A DNA stretch of 58,117 nt from a bacterium (GTDB taxonomy: Bacteria; Margulisbacteria; Marinamargulisbacteria; JAHFDA01). The stretch is from contig JAHFDA010000012.1 of assembly GCA_023249225.1 (NCBI GenBank), positions 1-58,117 on the forward strand. The letters run 5' to 3'. Below are positions 53,135 to 58,117 of the stretch, in pieces (within the stretch, counting starts at the first letter, position 1; each line of letters opens with the position of its first letter). The translations under genes were made by a program, and so were the position numbers. Below the pieces are notes generated by a model that was not told the origin of the DNA, searched no databases, and saw only the letters and a program-made list of their open reading frames with translations.

Positions 53135-53220
53135 AGCGTCCGCTCGTGAAGCGTCCGCCCGTGAAGCGTGAAGCGTAATTTGTATTTGCGCTTCACGAAC
53201 GACGCTTCACGCTTCACGAA
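53131..53220. repeat. GTGAAGCGT repeat with inverted copies
   Basis: Copies of GTGAAGCGT (with GTGAAGCGTCCGC variants) occur in direct orientation in the left part and as inverted copies ACGCTTCAC in the right part. Together they form a large imperfect hairpin around a TTTGTATTTG centre. It fills the gap between the convergent purB and JAMM genes. Both stop codons (purB TGA at 53132-53134 and the JAMM TGA on the minus strand at 53207-53209) lie in repeat copies. It might also act as a bidirectional terminator, though it has no T run. Confidence 0.85.
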
Positions 53221-53629
53221 TTTGAATCTCTTCTTCCACCATCTGCTGCGCCTCGTTTAAGATCCAATTGTGATGATCGTGGTACTCGCCCTTGTGAATC
53301 GCAATGATGAGGTAGCTATACACTGGCCAGGCATGCAAGCGATCTGTTTCCGAGGCACGTGACGGATGATCGGGGTGGCTGTGAAAAATACCTACGATGC
53401 TAAGGCCCTCTTTGGCAGCTGCTTTTTCGGCGCGCATAAAGCCTTGGGGATCCAAATCGTAACGGTCGTGGGCGCGCGCGCGGTTTAAGTTTTCAATCTC
53501 GACCACCTGCGTCACAGATTTTACGCCGTCTTTAAGTGTCCCCACCATCACGCCGCAGCACTCGTGCGGATAGGCCTTGCGGGCAATGGCCACCATGTCT
53601 TTAAAAAGATTATTTGGAACCCAAAGCAT
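53207..53629 (-). CDS. JAMM/MPN+ metalloprotease (Mec-like)
   Basis: A 140-residue zinc isopeptidase-like protein with a complete JAMM motif: Glu23, then HSHPDHPSRASETD with His83, His85, Ser93 and Asp96. Small proteins of this kind release cysteine from the C-terminus of a ThiS/MoaD-like sulfur carrier (Mec in Mycobacterium). The gene overlaps the cysteine synthase gene by 20 bases, the expected partner. The last three residues (REA) and the stop come from the palindromic repeat, so the C-terminus has been altered. Confidence 0.88.
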   Translation of the reverse strand: MLWVPNNLFKDMVAIARKAYPHECCGVMVGTLKDGVKSVTQVVEIENLNRARAHDRYDLDPQGFMRAEKAAAKEGLSIVGIFHSHPDHPSRASETDRLHAWPVYSYLIIAIHKGEYHDHHNWILNEAQQMVEEEIQIREA

Positions 53630-54569
53630 AAGCTCCCCAATCGGTTACTTCAAAAATCTTTTGCCCCGCCTGCACATGGGTATCGTCTCCGGCCGGGAGA
53701 ATGGTCACCATCACGCCCTGACTGATTTCTGACGCAATGCGGCTTGCAGCCACCAGGGCACCCGCGGCAGAAGTGCCCACGTGCAGACCGCTTTGTTTCT
53801 GAAGTTTAGCCTGCATCTCATAAGCGGCATCGGTATCCACAAACAAGTGTCTATCGGCAAGCTTGGGGTCGTAGATGCCCGGCACAATTGCCGTGGCCAT
53901 GTGTTTAAGGCCTTCCATGCCATGCAGCGATTCTTCGGGCTCCATGGAGATCGCCTGGATCTTTTTGTGTTCGGCTTTGAGGCGCCGACTGGTACCCATA
54001 AAAGTTCCGGTCGTTCCCAGTCCGGCCACAAAGTGGGTGATGCGGTTTTGGGTTTGCCAGAGAATTTCAAGCGCAGTGGTTTGGTAATGGGCCTTCCAGT
54101 TGTGTTCGTTAAAGTACTGATCGGCGTAAAAATATTTTTCTGGGTTTTCTTTGACCCGTTTGCGGGCCAGAATAATGGCCCCGTCAGAACCCGCCAGGGG
54201 ATCCGAAAAGATGATTTTAGCGCCTGCCTTTTCGGCCGCATTGCGGCGTTCGTCCGCAACGTTTTTGGGCATCACCAGTTCCACCGCATAGCCCTTTAAC
54301 TGCCCCAGCACGGCATAAGCCACGCCGGTATTGCCAGAGGATGCATCGATGATTATTTTGCTTTTAGTAAGCTGCCCGCTCTTTTCGCCCTCTTCAACAA
54401 TATTCAGCGCCGGACGAAACTTAACCGAGCCGCTGGGGTTATACCACTCGGCCTTGGCAAAGATTTCCACGCCTGGTTTTGAAAGACCTTTAAAACGTAA
54501 CAGAGGAGTGGCCGGAAAACTTGCGATCCGTGACAGGGTGTTTAGTGGTGTTTGGGTATCCGGATGCAT
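53610..54569 (-). CDS. cysM: Cysteine synthase (CysM-like)
   Basis: This PLP enzyme makes cysteine by beta-replacement. The PLP lysine is Lys50 in NPSGSVKFRPALN; the residue after it is Phe rather than the usual Asp. The phosphate-binding loops SSGNTGVA and GLGTTGTFMG are present. The length of 319 residues is normal. It is translated with the JAMM gene, which suggests that the sulfur donor may be a carrier-protein thiocarboxylate, with O-phosphoserine or O-acetylserine as acceptor; which one cannot be told from sequence. Confidence 0.88.
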   Translation of the reverse strand: MHPDTQTPLNTLSRIASFPATPLLRFKGLSKPGVEIFAKAEWYNPSGSVKFRPALNIVEEGEKSGQLTKSKIIIDASSGNTGVAYAVLGQLKGYAVELVMPKNVADERRNAAEKAGAKIIFSDPLAGSDGAIILARKRVKENPEKYFYADQYFNEHNWKAHYQTTALEILWQTQNRITHFVAGLGTTGTFMGTSRRLKAEHKKIQAISMEPEESLHGMEGLKHMATAIVPGIYDPKLADRHLFVDTDAAYEMQAKLQKQSGLHVGTSAAGALVAASRIASEISQGVMVTILPAGDDTHVQAGQKIFEVTDWGAYALGSK

Positions 54570-54710
54570 GCCTTAGAGGTCAATTATACGACAGTATAAA
54601 AAATATTATTTAGATACTCTGGTTTTTTAAATAACTACTTTATTGAGTAAGAAAATTACGATTTCATTCGATAACTAATGCTTTCGTTATTTTTTGAGAG
54701 GATAACCCCG

Positions 54711-56795
54711 ATGCATTACAAACGCCTTGCCGCCAGCACCAGCGCCCCTTACAGCGGTGACCGCTTAAAAGAACTTTCTGATCAAAGCATCCGCAGGCCG
54801 CACATCCGCACTTATTCCGGCAAGGGCAATCCTCAATATTGGAATGATCTTGCGCGCGCGATTTTTGCAAAAGGCGACCGCAGTTTCAGTCTGGCTTTGG
54901 ATCATCCGACGCAGCTTGGTTTGGATATCCGTCGTGTGTCCAAAGGGGAAACACGGGAACTCGACGTTTACGCCGATGCGCGCGTGGTCGGAACGGTGGG
55001 GCAAATTGGCACGCCCATTCAACTTTTGCGCGACGCCCAGGCTTTACTCGAAGGCCTGCCTCTCGACCAGATCAACATGAGCCAGACCATCAACCAAACG
55101 GCCATCTGGCTGGGCGGCTTGTACCACACGGTGGCCCGGATGCGGGGCTTTGACACCGCCGCCTTACAGGGCACTTTTCAAAACGACGTCATTAAAGAAG
55201 CCATCTCGCGCGGCACCATTAATTTGCCGGTCGAAAAAGCGCTGGGCCTTTCGCTGGAGTTTATTTTGTGGGGTACGCAGCACCTGCCGCGCATGCGCAA
55301 AATCAACGTGTGCGGCTATCACATTGAGGAAGCCGGTGCCAACGAGGTGCAAACCATTGCCTACACCATGCACACCGCCATTCGCTATCTTGACCCGCTC
55401 TACCGCGCCGCAGCAGAGGGCCGCATCACGCGTAAGCAATTTGAAACCATTGCAAGCGAAATAACGTTTTTCATGTCGGCTGGAAAAAAACTTTTTTCAC
55501 AAATCGCTAAATTCAACGCTTTGGCGGACCTATGGCACCAGACCCTGACAAACCGCTATGGCATTCCTCCCCAAAAAGGCGACCGGCACCGCTTTACCTT
55601 TGGCGTGCAAACCGACTCCATTTCGCTACAGGCCAACTACCCGGTGTTTAATTTTGCGCGCATTATGCTGGGCATCCTTTCGGCCACGCTGGGTGGAACC
55701 GCGTCCATTCAAACGCCGCCTATTTCGGAGGCCTACAGCATTCCCAGCGTCGAAGAGCAGTGGCTGATGCGCCTGTTTCAGGAAACTATTTTGGAAGAAT
55801 CCGACATCCTGGCCAATTTGGCCGAAGCGCGTATGGCGACCGCCCCCATGGCCCGTGAGTTTAAAGCTGCTGCCGAGGCGGAGCTTGAGCGCGTGCTGGC
55901 CATCGAAAATCTTTCGGAAGCCATTGGCGTGATCCGCGGAAATCTGACGCGCGTCATGGCCGCGCGCGACCAGGGCATTGAATCCGGGGCAATCAAGGTG
56001 GTCGGCCGCAACTTTAAAGTCAGCGATGCCCAGGCGCATCTTCCGCATTTTGCAGGAATTCCGTACCCCATCGAAGAAGTCGCTACGTCCGATCTGGTAT
56101 CGAGTTACCTCGACAACTACGATGCCGCCATTGCCGCGCGCGATGCTTCGAAAGCCGAACGTTGCATCGACGCCCTGCGCGAAGCCGCCCGTAAAGGCGA
56201 ACCCGTGATGCCTGCCATCCTCGACGCCATCCAGGCTGGCGTGGCGGTGGGCGAGGGCTTCGACGTGCTGCGCGAGGTGTGGGGCACCTACCAGTTTGGC
56301 GACCTGGCATCCGCCGACACCCGCAGCGTGATTTATGATTTGCAAACGCCCGAACGCCAGCGCCTGCGCGAGCGCGTCAGCGCCTTTGCAACGCGCGCAG
56401 GTCGGCAACCGCGCATTCTGCTAACCAACGTCCAGTCCGACGGCCACAACAACGCCTTGCGACAGCTGACGGCCTTTTTAACAGACCATGGATTTACGGC
56501 AGAATGCCTGGGTCTTTTTCAGACCCCTGATGCAGTGGTCAAAGCGGCCATCGAAGGCGACGTGCATATTATCGGTATCAGCGAGTACGGTAACGCCTAC
56601 CGCCAGGCCGTTCCGCGTATTTTGGAGCTCTTGGCGGAAAAAGGTTCTACAGAAATTAAAGTGGTGCTGGGCGGCATCGTTCACGAAGAAGATCGCCAAA
56701 GCCTGCGTGCCAAGGGCGTAGCTGCTATTTTCCCGGCTGGGCAGGGTAGCTTGATCGAAATTGCGCATGCACTCATGGACATCCTTGAAAAATAG
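54711..56795 (+). CDS. Divergent B12-dependent acyl-CoA mutase-like protein
   Basis: This 694-residue protein belongs to the methylmalonyl-CoA mutase family. The barrel shows GTFQNDVIKEAISR, the active-site His204 in GYHIEEAGA, and GGTASIQTPPISEAY. A C-terminal cobalamin domain has the sequence SDGHNNALRQL with His579 as the likely lower cobalt ligand. Two differences from true mutases: the family Gly in DxHxxG is Ala, and the stretch where PSMR carries the carboxylate-binding arginine reads EKALGL here. The N-terminal barrel segment containing TMY is also missing. The substrate is therefore probably not methylmalonyl-CoA. The ATG at 54711 follows GAGAGG by about 10 bases. Confidence 0.85.
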   Translation: MHYKRLAASTSAPYSGDRLKELSDQSIRRPHIRTYSGKGNPQYWNDLARAIFAKGDRSFSLALDHPTQLGLDIRRVSKGETRELDVYADARVVGTVGQIGTPIQLLRDAQALLEGLPLDQINMSQTINQTAIWLGGLYHTVARMRGFDTAALQGTFQNDVIKEAISRGTINLPVEKALGLSLEFILWGTQHLPRMRKINVCGYHIEEAGANEVQTIAYTMHTAIRYLDPLYRAAAEGRITRKQFETIASEITFFMSAGKKLFSQIAKFNALADLWHQTLTNRYGIPPQKGDRHRFTFGVQTDSISLQANYPVFNFARIMLGILSATLGGTASIQTPPISEAYSIPSVEEQWLMRLFQETILEESDILANLAEARMATAPMAREFKAAAEAELERVLAIENLSEAIGVIRGNLTRVMAARDQGIESGAIKVVGRNFKVSDAQAHLPHFAGIPYPIEEVATSDLVSSYLDNYDAAIAARDASKAERCIDALREAARKGEPVMPAILDAIQAGVAVGEGFDVLREVWGTYQFGDLASADTRSVIYDLQTPERQRLRERVSAFATRAGRQPRILLTNVQSDGHNNALRQLTAFLTDHGFTAECLGLFQTPDAVVKAAIEGDVHIIGISEYGNAYRQAVPRILELLAEKGSTEIKVVLGGIVHEEDRQSLRAKGVAAIFPAGQGSLIEIAHALMDILEK

Positions 56796-56804
56796 TTTTG
56801 AGTT

Positions 56805-58117
56805 TTAGTTGATTACAACCAGCTTGCCCTTGCCGCGCGCCACGGTGCCCGCTGTATCTTGGGCTTCTACCAGATAAAAGTACACATCCATCGGCAGGCG
56901 GCTGCCGCGCTCATCGGTACAGTCGTACACGACCTTAACGTAACTGCTGGCAGGCGTTTTTGAGGTTGCCAGTGTGCGTAGCAACTGTCCACGTTGGCTG
57001 TAAACCTTAAGAGTGACGTTCACATTGGTGTCGGCACTAAAACCAAAGGTGGTGCTGGCACCCGCCGACACCGGATTGGGGTAGTTCATCAGGTTTGCAA
57101 GGTCACTTGAGCTAAAGGCGCTGGCTTTGAGTGTAGGGTCAACACTGCTCGAAAGCGCCAGCAACAGGGGATTCAATTCTAAAATTCCGTACCCGGTGTA
57201 TTTATCTTTGCCCACGTAAAGGGCACCGGTTTTGAGCGGGTCAAGCACGTCTTTGGCGGCAGTGGCCAGAGCCTGATTGATACCTGCGGCGGTCAAGCTT
57301 GGCTGGCGGTTCAGGGCCACCGCTAAAAGTCCGGATACCTTGGGCGTGGCCATGCTGGTGCCGCTCATGGTGGCGTAAGCGCCATTAAGGTAGGTGCTAT
57401 AAATGTTGACCCCCTCCACGGCAATATCCAGGTGAGCGCCATAGTTGCTAAAGCTGGCTTTATAACCGTCTGAATCCACCGCCGCCACGGCGATGCTGTG
57501 CGCGTAATAAGCCGGATAAAGTGGAGTTTCTGAATTGTAATTACCGGCCGCAGCCACCACCACGATGCCTTTTTCCTCGGCCTGCTGCATGATGTTCTGC
57601 AGGGTGGTCGAATTGTACGGATACCCAAAACTGCAATTGATGATTTGCGCTCCGTGTTCGATGGCAAAGCTGATGCCCTTGGCGGCATCCGAAAGGTAAC
57701 CCTTGCCGCTGTCGCTTAAAAATTTAACGGCCATCAATGCCACTGTATTTTCTCCGTTTGGATTAAGGGCATTTTGCAATATGATGCCGGCCACATGGGT
57801 GCCATGACCGTATTTATCGAGCGGGTCTGGCCCATCGCCGTTCAGTGAAGCCAGACAGGCGCCGTAAAAATTGTCTATCAAAGCATCGCCATCATTATCG
57901 ACGCCGTTGATTTCGGCACTGTCAATCTGCCCATTGCCATTAAGGTCTTCGCCAGGGTTAATCCACATGGCTTGTTTAAGATCGGGATGCGTGTAATCAA
58001 CGCCGGTATCCAGCACCGCCACAATGGTGCGTGGGCTAGCCTGGGGGGCACTGGCAGCTTTAAGGGATTGAATCTGTAAACATTGTATCGGATTGCTTTC
58101 CATGGGATCTTGTGACA
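56805..58117 (-). CDS. Subtilisin-family (S8) serine protease, 5'-truncated
   Basis: The catalytic triad is visible: Asp in AVLDTGVDYTHPDL, His in GHGTHVAGI, and Ser in SGTSMATPKVSG. An oxyanion Asn is in AAAGNYNSE. A calcium-like DLNGNGQIDSAEINGVDNDGD insert follows the first strand. A C-terminal beta-sandwich begins with NYPNPVSAGAS and ends in a VYFYLVEAQD strand, resembling FlgD-type immunoglobulin-like domains. Open frame continues to the right edge, so signal and propeptide lie outside; the internal ATG at 58103 is not the likely start. It is probably exported. Confidence 0.92.
   Translation of the reverse strand, partial: SQDPMESNPIQCLQIQSLKAASAPQASPRTIVAVLDTGVDYTHPDLKQAMWINPGEDLNGNGQIDSAEINGVDNDGDALIDNFYGACLASLNGDGPDPLDKYGHGTHVAGIILQNALNPNGENTVALMAVKFLSDSGKGYLSDAAKGISFAIEHGAQIINCSFGYPYNSTTLQNIMQQAEEKGIVVVAAAGNYNSETPLYPAYYAHSIAVAAVDSDGYKASFSNYGAHLDIAVEGVNIYSTYLNGAYATMSGTSMATPKVSGLLAVALNRQPSLTAAGINQALATAAKDVLDPLKTGALYVGKDKYTGYGILELNPLLLALSSSVDPTLKASAFSSSDLANLMNYPNPVSAGASTTFGFSADTNVNVTLKVYSQRGQLLRTLATSKTPASSYVKVVYDCTDERGSRLPMDVYFYLVEAQDTAGTVARGKGKLVVIN

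Noticed and set aside
53131-53220. GTGAAGCGT repeats as a CRISPR array
   Set aside because: Units are short, adjacent and partly inverted, with no regular unique spacers and no cas genes.

Overview
The window looks like a chromosomal segment of a Gram-negative, heterotrophic, probably aerobic or facultative bacterium. Lipoprotein signals, an outer-membrane-like beta-barrel protein, SLH-like and copper-amine-oxidase-like envelope domains, and complete gene sets for beta-oxidation and homogentisate catabolism support this. A deltaproteobacterial-type or uncultivated lineage is my guess only; no marker in the window settles it. Genes are packed with many 4-base ATGA overlaps. Some starts have clear Shine-Dalgarno sequences, while others have a TATAAT-like box only 6-8 bases before the start codon, which suggests leaderless transcripts.

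Layout. 1-10.7 kb: the end of serA, a cell-wall amidase, then a fatty-acid oxidation operon (thiolase, FadJ-type enzyme, acyl-CoA ligase, EtfB, EtfA). 10.8-15.2 kb: an unrecognised gene with a tandem-repeat-coded N-terminus, a convergent gene for an HELGH metalloprotease-like protein, and a small Ala/Ser-rich protein with its own terminator. 15.2-19.7 kb: a HicBA-like pair translationally coupled to alr, a possible glycosidase-fold protein, and a small radical SAM protein. 26.3 down to 19.6 kb (minus strand): a tight operon cimA-lysA-cdaA-panB-comEC. 26.4-28.5 kb: aldehyde dehydrogenase, OsmC and two tRNAs. 28.5-38.2 kb: tyrosine catabolism (hmgA, hppD, fahA) with a flavin-reductase-like fusion, an SGNH-like protein and, divergent from fahA, gshA-gshB. 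38.2-42.4 kb: an accessory-looking, AT-richer patch (PIN toxin-like pair, orphan YgiT-type zinc finger, inverted-repeat element, lipoprotein, beta-barrel, XRE regulator) ending at a tRNA-Thr. 42.4-51.8 kb: an SLH-like exported protein, argS, and five tandem lipoprotein genes, four of them clear paralogues. 51.8-58.1 kb: purB, a JAMM protease plus cysteine synthase pair, a divergent B12-dependent mutase-like protein, and a truncated subtilisin.

How the genes work together. The fad/etf operon covers activation, hydration, oxidation and thiolysis of fatty acids plus electron transfer, but no acyl-CoA dehydrogenase lies here. HppD, HmgA and FahA give the tyrosine-to-fumarate route except for maleylacetoacetate isomerase; many such isomerases need glutathione, and the glutathione genes sit next to fahA. 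The JAMM protease and cysteine synthase resemble the sulfur-carrier route of cysteine synthesis, but no carrier protein is present.

Most unusual points: two different palindromic repeats inserted in frame into essential-type genes (etfA and argS); a third palindromic repeat that supplies the stop codons of both purB and the JAMM gene; a roughly 170-base inverted-repeat element; the tandem family of unrecognised lipoproteins; and the mutase-like protein with altered substrate-binding and cobalamin motifs.
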